This document shows, piece by piece, positions 9,402 through 19,151 of a DNA stretch of 64,000 nucleotides; position 1 is the first letter of the stretch, and each line of letters begins with the position of its first letter. The DNA is from Macrotrachela quadricornifera (taxonomy: Eukaryota > Rotifera > Eurotatoria > Philodinida > Philodinidae). Where the stretch lies: contig JAJEKB010021317.1 of the NCBI GenBank assembly GCA_022393335.1, positions 926,740-990,739 on the forward strand, given 5' to 3'. The translations under genes and the position numbers were made by a program. The notes below the pieces were generated by a model. That model was not told the DNA's origin and ran no database searches. It worked only from the letters and a program-made list of their open reading frames with translations.

Positions 9402-12400
9402 ATGCTCGTCTTAAACAAATTCATTTTTATTCTCACTTTTTCTCTCATTGATCCTCACATCTATCTCTATTACACACAAGATGGTTTCGATCTCGAATTC
9501 TATGATTGTGTCCTTTTTCAATCTCTCTACTACTGTCGTCGTCCAACATCACCCATCCATCTCACTCGTGATCATCATTCCGAATCTTGTCAAATCAATG
9601 GAGGTCAACTGCACAGATTCAGCGAACTTAAAGACAAACACATCAATACAAGTACCATCTTACACGGATGGAGATCCAGCATCGAACGTGTCGAACAATA
9701 TTCTCGATATCTCACACATCCAACTATTGAAAAAGATGGACACATCTGTCAATGCGTCGACTCGGCATCGTTCGGCAAGAACTGTGAATATCAACTACCT
9801 GTGGGTGATACTTTTCAAGACACACTCAAGTGGCGATTGCTCACTCGACAAAAGAATCCGAATCAAGTTCAGATCCATGGTGATATCGTTTGTTACACAA
9901 CACTCACATGCAACTCTACTCTACTGTGTCTTGATTGGCGTGAAATTTGTGATGGGATTCAGAATTGTCAGTGGGCAGAAGATGAAACGAACTGTGATCT
10001 GTTGGAGATGAATGTGTGTGATGATGATGAATATCGATGCATGAATGGAATGTGTATTCCTCAAGAATATTTTCTTGATGGTGAATTCGATTGTTTGGAT
10101 TGGTCAGATGAGTTACAATACAAGAAAAGTGAGGAGTGTACTCGTGAGAGTGTGAGTATGCGATGTGATGATCATATTTGTCCACCGAACGAATGGGCAT
10201 GTGGTGATGGTCAATGTATTCGAGATCGCTTAGCATTTCAGACAACAGATTATGCAACTTGTGAAAATCGTCGTAATCAATATTTCAACTGTGAAAGAAA
10301 TCTTTTTGGGTGGTCATGGACGATGCCGAATGGTCGATGTCACGAAGGTACACTATACGAAGCATCAGTGTTAACGAATCGAACCCAAGAAGAATACTGT
10401 AAATATTTACTTCGATGTGTTCTATCTATGGGTAGAGAGAAACAGTGTCCTTGTCCGGATGGACCGTCTTGTAACAATGAAATTCGTCAACGCTGTCTGT
10501 ATCAATGGATTCAATATCCTCAGAAGTCCTTCATCACATCCTTCATTTATCATTTTTACATATTTACACCAACTATCGAAAAATATTCACTACACTACCG
10601 TTACGAAATCAATGGAATAGTCAGATGTCAGCGATCTTTCATTGTGATCACAAAACCCGATCTGATTTCTCCATTGGAAAATCCAGCTCGAACAGTACAT
10701 GAATACGTGTGTCGAAAAGCATTTTCGAATTCATCCGAAGAAATTTCCATTCCTGCACACGAATGCCATCATCAAAATGAATCCACAAACATCTGTGACG
10801 AATGGAACCCATGCATGTCCATCACTCGTCTCAGAGATGGATTCATCAACTGTCTCAATCAGCAAGATGAGGGTGAAAATAACAACAAAAGTGATGTTGC
10901 CAAGAGTTGTTCACGTCTCCAACGCCATCGCTTCCGTTGCTCTACTAAACAATCTACATGCTTGAGTGTGATGGTATTGGGAAATGGAGACTTCGATTGT
11001 GACAACAAATTTGATGAGTCATGGTTTGGCAGTGGTCGTCCATTATCAACAGTGCATTGCGATGATCAACGAAAAGATCAGTGTTCATTTCTTCGTCGCT
11101 ACATCGAACAATCATGGCACAAGACATCAGATCTTGAACAACTATCTCTCGCAAATCGAATTATTCCGTTTCGTTCGTATTGTGACACATTTTGGGATCT
11201 TGATCCACCTGAAGATGAAAATCGAACCGAATGTCGACAAGGGTGGGTGTGTGCTTCAGATCAGCTGCAATGTCATACCAAACAATGCTTCGATCGAAGT
11301 TGGAAAATGGACTTCAAATGGGACTGTCCAGGTGCTAAGGATGAATCAGGACTACTTCACTCGATAGCCAACTCTGCGCGTCCAACAACTCAATCAGCTG
11401 ATGCTTCTGATTCTCTCCCCTACTTTGCTACCAGTACATGCAATCAAACACCTCAGCTTCTCTGTCTCTCTCCATTCACATCACTTCTACAATTTCACTG
11501 TATCCATCAAGATCGAATCGGTGATGGTCGAATCGATTGTGCAGGTGCTATCGATGAACAAAACATCCTCAAACACTGTTCTCAATCACAACCGCTCGGA
11601 TTTCACTACTTGTGCCTTTCAACCAACACATGCATTCCCTATTTTCATCATTGTCAACCTGGTTATCGATGTCCAAACAAAGTAGACGATGAATCGTGGT
11701 GTTCATTCCTTGATCGATCAGCAAATTGTTCGAATATCAACGATTTCAGATGTTTGGATGGAACATGTATACAAAATGGACGATGCGATGAAAGATTTCA
11801 TTGTTACTACTCTGAAGATGAATACATGTGTGATTATCCGAGCACCGCAAGAGAGAAACTGTTACCATTCCGTTCAGAAAAACAACTTCAAATGAACAGA
11901 AAGAGAAAATCTTTTCAACTCCCACAATCCCTTCATAATGCTCTAAGTTCACAACCAATAACCCCGAAAAACACATTCACCCAGTTCCCATCGACATCCA
12001 CAACAAATCTCAATCACCCATCTTCATCAGCTAATATTACAGCCTATCGATGCAATCGTGGCATCGGTGTTCTCTCAACTGACAATCAAACTGTTTGTTT
12101 TTGTCCACCACAATACTATGGAGATCGATGTCAATATCACAATGATCGATTATCAGTTCTGCTTCATCTCAATCTCTCTCAATCCATCTACAGAACTACA
12201 ACTGATCCAAACATCACCCTCAAACTTCTTCTCATCTTCTTCGATCACAATCAAGCTCTCATGGCACATGAATTTCATGTTCGACCTGCATTGGAAGATA
12301 CCATCAACGAAAAGAAGAGAGTACATCACTTCTACTCACAATCATCAGACAGTCATCAACGAAGAGAGAATCGATACCTCAAACGATCTGGCATCCTCCA

Positions 12401-14663
12401 CCACCATCCATATTCCATCCACATTGATCTCTATGAACTACGTCCAAAGCAAAGCCCCATGTTAATTAGCGTGTGGAAATATTCTCTCTTTTTCGATTAT
12501 TTGCCTGTGTCTCACTTCGCCAAAGTGCTTCATTTACGACGAGTCAACAAGTTACAGAATCCTTGTTTGAGTGATCCATGTCCTGTCAATGCTGCATGTT
12601 ATCCATTGATGAATGATCATTCTCAACATGTTTGTGTTTGCAAAGCGAATTATTCAGGAGAAGATTGTTCGAAAGAAGATGAAGAATGTCGAAATGGTCA
12701 TTGTGCTGAAGGATCATTGTGCAAGTCAACTTATCGTGCTGCACATCATGGAAATCATCATCCTTACTGTGTTTGTCCATTCGGTCGGTTCGGTGATCAA
12801 TGCGATGTTCAGATAGACTTATGTGATCCCAATCCATGTCAAAATGGAGGATCATGTTTTTCCTTGTCAACGCCTGATCAAACGACCTGTTTATGTACGA
12901 TAGAATATTACGGAGACAAATGTCACTTGGGAAAACGACATATTCGATTGTCAGTCGATACTTCTGGACAATACGCAGGAGTTGTCATTGAATACTTCGA
13001 CATTGATTTTTTTTCACTTGATCTCTTTCTTGTTCACCAACAAGTTTATACATCAATACCACATCCAATCGAGTATTACTACATTCAACCATATGCACCA
13101 AACATCGTCTTGGCCAAGTTATATTCCTCCCACGAGGACTTGACACCCCAGAGTTATCTTTTGTCATTATCAACTAACATCACATCTATTGAAGCGGAAA
13201 CAGTCATCTCTGATTCCAGTCTATGTCAACATGTCCATCAACGATTCAAAGGTATTGTATCCTCTTCACGAACACTCATCTCGGTAACATCGTTGTTTTT
13301 TAAAGATCTGTCACCTATTCGTTATCATTCACTCTGTCGAAATGATACGACTTTGTTGTGTTTCCGTGATGATCATTATCTTTGTATCTGTGTCGACAAT
13401 CATACACGAGTCGAATGTTTCATCTATGATCAACAACTTGATCGTTGTTCCAAATGTCTACACAATGGTCGATGTTTGCAAGGCAATCCAACTCGTTCCA
13501 CTGATTTCGTTTGTCTTTGTCCATTGTGTTATTCAGGTGGGCAATGTCAGTTCAGTTCCAAAACATTTACTTTCACACTCGATCAACTCTTCTACACTGA
13601 TCTCGTTTTCTCTCATCGATCTCGAACCGTCATCATTTTACTCATCTTTTTCTCTGTTTTTGCCTTCATTGTGGCTGTTCCCAACAATCTATTTTCATTC
13701 GTTACATTTCGCCAAAGACCTTGTCTTCGAAATGGTGTCGGTCATTATTTGTTGACACTCAGTGTGATCAGTCAACTCAATCTGGCTTTACTTGTCCTTC
13801 GCCTGACTCATCTCTCGCTTAATATTGTTGGTCAATCATCGTCATCATCAATCAACACCATCCTCTGCAAATTGTTCAATTATTTTCTCGTTTCATCAAG
13901 TCGAATGGTCTATTGGTTTTCGTCTCTGATTGCAATCGAACGTGTCTATATGAGTGTGGTATTGAATGGTCAATGGTTGAAACAACCACGCATCGCTCGT
14001 CGTTTGATTCTCATCATCATTCTCACAACGTTGATCAGCACAGTCTACGAGTGTCTTTTCTTCAGATCACTTTCGATCAGCGATATAACAAAAAGATCGA
14101 TGTGTATCTTTGAATTTCCACATGCTCATCGATCACAGTGGATGATTGCTCATCTCTTCGTATCAACACTTCATTCAGTTGTACCATTCATCATCAATCT
14201 TTGCTCGACGATCACCATCGGTATCATGGTCGTAAGAAAGAAAATGAATACGCGACGAACGGACAAAACACGAAAGATGACCTGCATCGGACGTATGCGT
14301 TTCATCCTGAGTGTTCTGAATGAAAATCGAGAACTGGTCATTGGTCCTGGTCTCACTCTCATTCCTCAACTCTTCTCTTTACCTCTCTTCATCTCATCTT
14401 TTACTTTGAATTGTCAAAACATCGAAAACAGTTGGATTCGTTATCTCTTGATCACATCGTATTGGACATCATTTACACCTCAAATCATCAGTTTCTTTTT
14501 GTACATTTCACCTTCATCATTCTATTCAGATGAATGGCGCAAAACAAAGCTTCGACAACGGATCAATTCAATCCTTCGATGGCGTCAATCAGAGAGAGCA
14601 GCATTGCCACCATCAACAATTCTATCTCACACGAAACCAATGAACACAATCACACACTCATAA
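9402..14663 (+). CDS. Giant LDLa/EGF-repeat seven-transmembrane receptor
   Basis: A single uninterrupted 1753-codon frame. It has an N-terminal hydrophobic signal (FIFILTFSLI), then several LDL-receptor class A modules between about residues 165 and 830 (CLDWREICDGIQNC, CLDWSDE, CIQNGRCDERFHC and others, with the calcium-binding D/E pattern). EGF-like modules follow at about 885-915, 1053-1190 and 1347-1385 (CQNGGSCF, CLCTIEYYGDKC). Seven hydrophobic helices start at about residue 1405. Helix 3 ends in IAIERVYMSV, an E-R motif as in rhodopsin-class GPCRs, and helix 7 carries TPQIISFFLYISPSSFY in place of NPxxY. The predicted role is a cell-surface GPCR with a long ligand-binding ectodomain. 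The start is supported by alignment with the paralogue at 25321-30063 (both run into IYLYYT/INLYYT after the signal). No introns are evident. Confidence 0.88.
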   Translation: MLVLNKFIFILTFSLIDPHIYLYYTQDGFDLEFYDCVLFQSLYYCRRPTSPIHLTRDHHSESCQINGGQLHRFSELKDKHINTSTILHGWRSSIERVEQYSRYLTHPTIEKDGHICQCVDSASFGKNCEYQLPVGDTFQDTLKWRLLTRQKNPNQVQIHGDIVCYTTLTCNSTLLCLDWREICDGIQNCQWAEDETNCDLLEMNVCDDDEYRCMNGMCIPQEYFLDGEFDCLDWSDELQYKKSEECTRESVSMRCDDHICPPNEWACGDGQCIRDRLAFQTTDYATCENRRNQYFNCERNLFGWSWTMPNGRCHEGTLYEASVLTNRTQEEYCKYLLRCVLSMGREKQCPCPDGPSCNNEIRQRCLYQWIQYPQKSFITSFIYHFYIFTPTIEKYSLHYRYEINGIVRCQRSFIVITKPDLISPLENPARTVHEYVCRKAFSNSSEEISIPAHECHHQNESTNICDEWNPCMSITRLRDGFINCLNQQDEGENNNKSDVAKSCSRLQRHRFRCSTKQSTCLSVMVLGNGDFDCDNKFDESWFGSGRPLSTVHCDDQRKDQCSFLRRYIEQSWHKTSDLEQLSLANRIIPFRSYCDTFWDLDPPEDENRTECRQGWVCASDQLQCHTKQCFDRSWKMDFKWDCPGAKDESGLLHSIANSARPTTQSADASDSLPYFATSTCNQTPQLLCLSPFTSLLQFHCIHQDRIGDGRIDCAGAIDEQNILKHCSQSQPLGFHYLCLSTNTCIPYFHHCQPGYRCPNKVDDESWCSFLDRSANCSNINDFRCLDGTCIQNGRCDERFHCYYSEDEYMCDYPSTAREKLLPFRSEKQLQMNRKRKSFQLPQSLHNALSSQPITPKNTFTQFPSTSTTNLNHPSSSANITAYRCNRGIGVLSTDNQTVCFCPPQYYGDRCQYHNDRLSVLLHLNLSQSIYRTTTDPNITLKLLLIFFDHNQALMAHEFHVRPALEDTINEKKRVHHFYSQSSDSHQRRENRYLKRSGILHHHPYSIHIDLYELRPKQSPMLISVWKYSLFFDYLPVSHFAKVLHLRRVNKLQNPCLSDPCPVNAACYPLMNDHSQHVCVCKANYSGEDCSKEDEECRNGHCAEGSLCKSTYRAAHHGNHHPYCVCPFGRFGDQCDVQIDLCDPNPCQNGGSCFSLSTPDQTTCLCTIEYYGDKCHLGKRHIRLSVDTSGQYAGVVIEYFDIDFFSLDLFLVHQQVYTSIPHPIEYYYIQPYAPNIVLAKLYSSHEDLTPQSYLLSLSTNITSIEAETVISDSSLCQHVHQRFKGIVSSSRTLISVTSLFFKDLSPIRYHSLCRNDTTLLCFRDDHYLCICVDNHTRVECFIYDQQLDRCSKCLHNGRCLQGNPTRSTDFVCLCPLCYSGGQCQFSSKTFTFTLDQLFYTDLVFSHRSRTVIILLIFFSVFAFIVAVPNNLFSFVTFRQRPCLRNGVGHYLLTLSVISQLNLALLVLRLTHLSLNIVGQSSSSSINTILCKLFNYFLVSSSRMVYWFSSLIAIERVYMSVVLNGQWLKQPRIARRLILIIILTTLISTVYECLFFRSLSISDITKRSMCIFEFPHAHRSQWMIAHLFVSTLHSVVPFIINLCSTITIGIMVVRKKMNTRRTDKTRKMTCIGRMRFILSVLNENRELVIGPGLTLIPQLFSLPLFISSFTLNCQNIENSWIRYLLITSYWTSFTPQIISFFLYISPSSFYSDEWRKTKLRQRINSILRWRQSERAALPPSTILSHTKPMNTITHS

Positions 14664-14699
14664 CCAAGAAGTATCTAGAGGGTGAGTAGAAACAGTGGC

Positions 14700-14753
14700 A
14701 TTCCACAACAACAACTGTTGTTTCTGTCTTGCCGGGACGTCGTCAGGTGGATT
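14700..14753 (-). ncRNA. Hammerhead ribozyme motif, copy 1
   Basis: On the minus strand the order is CCAC (stem I, 14750-14747), CTGACGA core (14746-14740), CGTC-loop CCGGCAA-GACA (stem II), GAA, ACAAC-loop AGTT-GTTGT (stem III), the cleavage-site U (14707), and GTGG closing stem I (14706-14703). This fits the hammerhead consensus CUGANGA...GAAA...NUH with NUH = GUU. Stem II has three standard pairs plus a C-A mismatch at the pair next to the core, usually G-C, which could weaken activity. Confidence 0.72.
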
Positions 14754-14962
14754 AATGATATTATATCTCTATTAGTAATTCTTATTAGAATACATTCGAA
14801 CTACTTTTTGATACAATAATCGGTGTTCAAGGAACATTTGCACATGTCTATATATCCGAAGATATATAGCATTAGAATTAACTCTGTATACAAATATATA
14901 CATGTCAATATCTATTTTTAACAAAGATTTCTAAACACAACGGGGTGAGTAGAAACAGTGGC

Positions 14963-15016
14963 ATTCCACGACAACAACTGTTGTTTCTGTCTTGCCGGGA
15001 CGTCATCAGGTGGATT
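14963..15016 (-). ncRNA. Hammerhead ribozyme motif, copy 2 (GUC cleavage site)
   Basis: Same fold as copy 1, with core CTGATGA (15009-15003), GAA (14987-14985), stem III ACAAC/GTTGT and stem I CCAC/GTGG. The cleavage triplet is the classical GUC, predicted cut after the C at 14970. Compared with copy 1, the only differences inside the core are at N7 (T against C, a position free to vary) and H17 (C against U, both allowed), so the variation follows ribozyme rules. The C-A mismatch at the base of stem II is shared. Confidence 0.78.
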
Positions 15017-15255
15017 CGGTATGACTATTCATATATTATGTGAATCGCACAATTTATAATATTTGGCTCATCCTTATATATTTAATTTTGTGATGGAGAA
15101 ACAGTGCGGTGAATGACTGGTGACACTGTAATCTAGTGACATCTATATGTCCCGAAGATAGTGTTGTTAATTGAATGTTTATACATAATCAGGTTTGATC
15201 ACTCGACTGGATCATTATTGAGCGTCGATGATCGGATGTATTCATGAAATCGAAG

Positions 15256-15321
15256 CTGTAGAAATAGTGGAATACTACGGCAATCGTGGTTTCTGTTTTT
15301 CCGCCACGACTTTAAGTGGGT
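15256..15321 (-). ncRNA. Decayed third hammerhead-like module
   Basis: This aligns without gaps over its first half to copies 1 and 2 (shared CCAC start, GAAAC end of core), but the CUGANGA box reads CTTAAAG and stem III is lost. It cannot fold into an active hammerhead. Confidence 0.5.
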
Positions 15322-15326
15322 TTTGA

Positions 15327-15879
15327 AAGGTATTAGATTAATAGTGAAGGAAAGGTTTGAGCATATAAGAATTACTCAGTGTAATACAGTAATCAGTAAT
15401 ATACCATTGCACAAAGAATATCCTCAATAAGAAAATTAACAGTAATTTTAGCCAATACATAGTCGGATTTGTTAACGCCTAAATAAAGGAATCTCAATAT
15501 CGGTTGTGTTTTGGTAGAATTTCGTCTAATTTGATGCGATGTATGGCCACTGTAAACTTGAGTATGTTGTGAAATATCAGATAATTGAGAGTTAACGATA
15601 AGGAAACTTGTTGGCATCCCGGTTATTAAGCCTTGTGAAGGAGTGAGGATGAAAGTAATCTGAAAGAAAATATTCAAATTTGTCTTTTAGTATATTTGAA
15701 GTTGGGTTATAAAAAGGAAATAGAATGACATGTATAGTTCTCTCTCTTTATTCAAAGGTCAGTATTTAATCATTGAAGATATTTTAATGATGATAAATAT
15801 TAGTGTGATTTAATAGCTGAAGGACACATTAAAAATGTTTCTTTTTGTTTACAATTTTTAGTTTGTTTTGGTTTCATAG
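15327..15879. other. Intergenic stretch, no gene recognised
   Basis: A 94-residue minus-strand open frame (15393-15677) has no recognisable domain and no clear codon signal. I treat it as unproven. Confidence 0.35.
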
Positions 15880-16794
15880 TTACTGATCTGTCCTTTGTAG
15901 ACTTTGATCTGTTTCTTTTTGCTGTAGTTCCTCTATTTCATCATATGTTAACTTGTTTTGTTCTGTGATAAGGCATTGTTCATACTGGTTCTGTTCCCAT
16001 TGCTGTAGTTGAAACTGATCGGCATTGTATCGCTGTTGTAATTCCTCGGCTTCTAGTTCTTCGATTGAATGAACTTGATGAGTTTGTTCTATTTCATCTT
16101 GTATTAATTGTAATTCTTCCAAGACAACGAATGCTTCAAGATAATCCCAAGGATCTTGTTGGTGTAATGCAATATTTCTTTCTAACTCGTTTAAATGTTT
16201 TTGTTCCCATATTTCTTGTCTTTCATTTGGATTCATTGTTTCCCAATAGTATGTTTCCAAGGCCGGCGAGATGTTCTCCTCTAAGAATTCGTGAAAACCC
16301 ATCTCCTCCCAATATTCATGCTCACGTTCAAATGACGACCATCGTCTATCTCGTGATTGTATTATTAACTGTTGTGGTCTTTCCCGTTGCTGCGACTGTT
16401 GTTGTAGCCGCTGTCGTTGGGGTTGCCGTTGTCGTCGTCATCCCCGTTGCTGTTGGAGCGGCCTTTGTTGTTGCCGTTGCTGTTCTTGTCGTTATTGCTG
16501 TCTTCGTTGTTGTCTTCTTTGGCGTTGCCGTCTTCGCCGCCGTCTTCGACCCAGCTGACCTCGAGTAAGATTATCATTTTCTGTAACATGAGGAGAAACT
16601 GATCGCAACCGATTTGGAATCGATGGAAGTTGACTCGGAATCATATTTGTTGTATTGAATTGTATGACTGATTGTTGACTGATAATGATAATTTCAGTCG
16701 TCAATAATTGATCTGTATTGGAGTCTTTGTCATTATTACTTTCCAATAATGATTCTGTTGCGTTATAGCTAGTTGGAGTGCTATTATTATTCAT
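15880..16794 (-). pseudogene. Q/E/R-rich hypothetical protein with two in-frame stops
   Basis: The frames 16492-16794 and 15880-16302 are in the same phase and are joined by an open Q/R-rich stretch broken only by TAA at 16494-16492 and one TGA near 16440. The N-terminal part is Ser/Thr/Asn-rich and then RR/QQ-rich. The C-terminal part (about 140 residues) is acidic and glutamine-rich with Trp-containing helices (RQEIWEQKHLNELERNI, DPWDYLEAFVVLEELQLI). I do not recognise the family. The repeat-rich middle suggests slippage-prone DNA, so either the gene is dying or an intron removes the stop-bearing segment. Confidence 0.45.
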
Positions 16795-17129
16795 TCTAAA
16801 ACAAGCAGAAGTTCAAAAGCATGTTTAAATCATTCATTCTATCTTACTCGATATAACACTGAAAGAAACACTTAAAACGAATTACTACTTGATAAACAAT
16901 TTGTATCAGCAAACGTTGATGTTAATAGAAGTATATGTATATGTGTGTATGAGAATCGAAGAAAATATATTTATCTAAAACACCGAGAAGCAAAACAATT
17001 ATTTGTTCTCTATATTCTAACATTGAGAAAAGAAACAATATAGAGAGAAAAAGTGTTTTATAGAACTATGAAAAATACGTATAACAAAAGAAAAATGAAA
17101 GTTCCTTAGAAAATGTTAGTGTCATGCTG

Positions 17130-17505
17130 TTATGTTTCCATTGTAGTTGGATCCGGATTGTTTCCAGTTTCACTTCTTTCATCTAGCTGTCTCAATAATG
17201 AACTAGCTGGTTTCTTCTTCACCAATAAACGATCAAGTGACGGGTTACTTCTTGTGCCAAGTATTAAACGAATGGAGTTTAATGATGATTTTTCATAGCA
17301 GAAATGGTTTTTCCATAATTTTCGAAATTCGCTATTGAATTTGGATAATGGTCCACTTTCAAATCGATAATGTAAAATTAAATGTTTTTGTTGTTTTGTC
17401 ACTTTTGTATCCAGCTTTTCTGTTTTGGCTTGTTGCTGTTGTTGTTTTTGTCTTTGTTCTGGTTGATTTTGTTGCTTTTCTTCTCCTTTGCTTTTCGTTG
17501 ATTCA
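17130..17505 (-). CDS. Hypothetical protein, 5' part cut off by piggyBac copy 2
   Basis: The minus-strand frame enters from the piggyBac terminus (the codons above 17506 are transposon sequence). It then gives about 124 residues: a lysine/glutamine-rich segment (EEKQQNQPEQRQKQQQQQ) and a more structured tail (HYRFESGPLSKF, LILGTRSNPSLDRLLVKK), ending at 17130. No family recognised. If genuine, the gene's upstream part should lie beyond the element, but the gap at 18373 hides it. Confidence 0.4.
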
Positions 17506-17712
17506 TTAACACATTCACCACGATTCATTTTTCTTGGAAAAATCTCCGAAATATCCACATCTCTCAAGAGTTAACTTCAGATAAATGCACTTAGTGACCT
17601 TTTTATTATCTTCCACTGATTATTCATCGTCCTTTTCTTCATATCATCACATAATGAGTCATAACGCAATTTCCAGATTTTTCCTCCGTATTCTTATTTT
17701 TGTTATGTGATG

Positions 17713-17720
17713 TATAAAAG
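17713..17720 (+). promoter_or_regulatory. TATA box of piggyBac 2 transposase
   Basis: TATAAAAG about 30 bases before the ATG at 17750, identical in position to element 1. Confidence 0.6.
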
Positions 17721-17749
17721 CGCTCGAAATTTCGAAATAGATAGGTCAC

Positions 17750-18372
17750 ATGTCGTTCGAAGAAACTGATACAGAAGAAAGCGCTACCTCACTAAGTGAA
17801 GTAAGCTCTTTAGGTGATGATTTTGATGAAATGCAGCTTGAATCTGAAAGTTCCGACGAAGAAATGGCTGTTGACGAGGTGAATTCAAACGGTTGGTACG
17901 AAATAGAACCAGAATCGGATGCAGAATTCATGGAAGATCATGGACTCGTCGATGAAGTAATTTCTTCTTTAGAAGATAATATAATCAACCCTATCGATTG
18001 CTATCGACATTTCATCACGGACGAAATTATTAGCCTTATGGTTCGTGAAACTAATCGATATGCGGAGCAATACTTGCAAGTCCATGAGATTAGCAGACGA
18101 TCCAAATATCGTGAATGGAAACCAACCACTGCTGAGGAAATGCTCAAGTTCTTAGGGATCATAATCGAGATGGGACTGGTACAAATGCCGCAAATGAATC
18201 ACTACTGGAGCAATAGTCAATTGTACGGATCGGAGATTATTCGAAATGCTATGCCGAGAGAGAGGTTCGAATTGCTCCTCAAGTTGTGGCATTTTTCGAA
18301 TAACGATGACAAAGATTCAAGTCAAGATAGGCTGTTCAAGTTGCAACCAATCTTGAATTTATTGAGAGCCAG
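17750..18372 (+). CDS. piggyBac transposase, N-terminal half (gap-truncated)
   Basis: An intact frame of about 207 residues, almost identical to the N-terminal half of the 6127-7801 gene but without its frameshift (it reads PRERFELLLKLWHFSNNDDK). It has the acidic N-terminus (SSDEEMAVDEV) and the start of the DDE_Tnp_1_7 domain. The catalytic region is in the gap. This copy could encode an active enzyme if the hidden part is intact. Confidence 0.9.
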
Positions 18373-19151
18373 NNNNNNNNNNNNNNNNNNNNNNNNNNNN
18401 NNNNNNNNNNNNNNNNNNNNNNNNNNNNNNNNNNNNNNNNNNNNNNNNNNNNNNNNNNNNNNNNNNNNNNNNNNNNNNNNNNNNNNNNNNNNNNNNNNNN
18501 NNNNNNNNNNNNNNNNNNNNNNNNNNNNNNNNNNNNNNNNNNNNNNNNNNNNNNNNNNNNNNNNNNNNNNNNNNNNNNNNNNNNNNNNNNNNNNNNNNNN
18601 NNNNNNNNNNNNNNNNNNNNNNNNNNNNNNNNNNNNNNNNNNNNNNNNNNNNNNNNNNNNNNNNNNNNNNNNNNNNNNNNNNNNNNNNNNNNNNNNNNNN
18701 NNNNNNNNNNNNNNNNNNNNNNNNNNNNNNNNNNNNNNNNNNNNNNNNNNNNNNNNNNNNNNNNNNNNNNNNNNNNNNNNNNNNNNNNNNNNNNNNNNNN
18801 NNNNNNNNNNNNNNNNNNNNNNNNNNNNNNNNNNNNNNNNNNNNNNNNNNNNNNNNNNNNNNNNNNNNNNNNNNNNNNNNNNNNNNNNNNNNNNNNNNNN
18901 NNNNNNNNNNNNNNNNNNNNNNNNNNNNNNNNNNNNNNNNNNNNNNNNNNNNNNNNNNNNNNNNNNNNNNNNNNNNNNNNNNNNNNNNNNNNNNNNNNNN
19001 NNNNNNNNNNNNNNNNNNNNNNNNNNNNNNNNNNNNNNNNNNNNNNNNNNNNNNNNNNNNNNNNNNNNNNNNNNNNNNNNNNNNNNNNNNNNNNNNNNNN
19101 NNNNNNNNNNNNNNNNNNNNNNNNNNNNNNNNNNNNNNNNNNNNNNNNNNN
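18373..19151. other. Assembly gap (N)
   Basis: 779 undetermined bases between the piggyBac 2 transposase and a short tandem repeat. Near-identical copies of piggyBac in the genome plus the flanking satellite probably caused the break. Confidence 0.95.

Larger units (their letters stand above)
14681..15326 (-). repeat. Tandem array of hammerhead-bearing monomers (retrozyme-like)
   Basis: Three units lie head to tail at about 14681, 14942 and 15250 (spacing about 261 and 308 bp). Each has a ~75-base module with the same layout; the first two are almost identical and carry hammerhead cores, the third is decayed. The spacers are also related: both contain a diverged copy of a stretch around CCGAAGATA followed by a TTAATTGAAT-like or TTAGAATTAA segment (14855-14890 and 15150-15190). 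Tandem non-coding monomers with one hammerhead each are the hallmark of retrozymes, and hammerheads also occur in Penelope-like element ends of rotifers (family knowledge). No protein is encoded. It starts 18 bases after the receptor stop codon, antisense to its likely 3' UTR. Confidence 0.7.
17506..18372 (+). mobile_element. piggyBac element 2, 5' half up to assembly gap
   Basis: TTAA (17506-17509) is followed by the same CACATTCACCACGA terminal repeat and 5' region as element 1, including its TATA box, in opposite orientation. The element runs into the gap at 18373. No 3' terminus is visible after the gap, and the gap is shorter than the missing ~1.2 kb, so either the gap size is nominal or the copy is truncated. 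Confidence 0.9.

Noticed and set aside
15393..15677. 94-residue minus-strand open frame
   Set aside because: No recognisable domain, no start or splice support and AT-rich composition; cannot be told from chance.
16065..16602. Long plus-strand valine/leucine-rich frames
   Set aside because: Shadow of the CAA/CGA-rich minus-strand gene; complementary codons give the Val/Leu/Ala composition.
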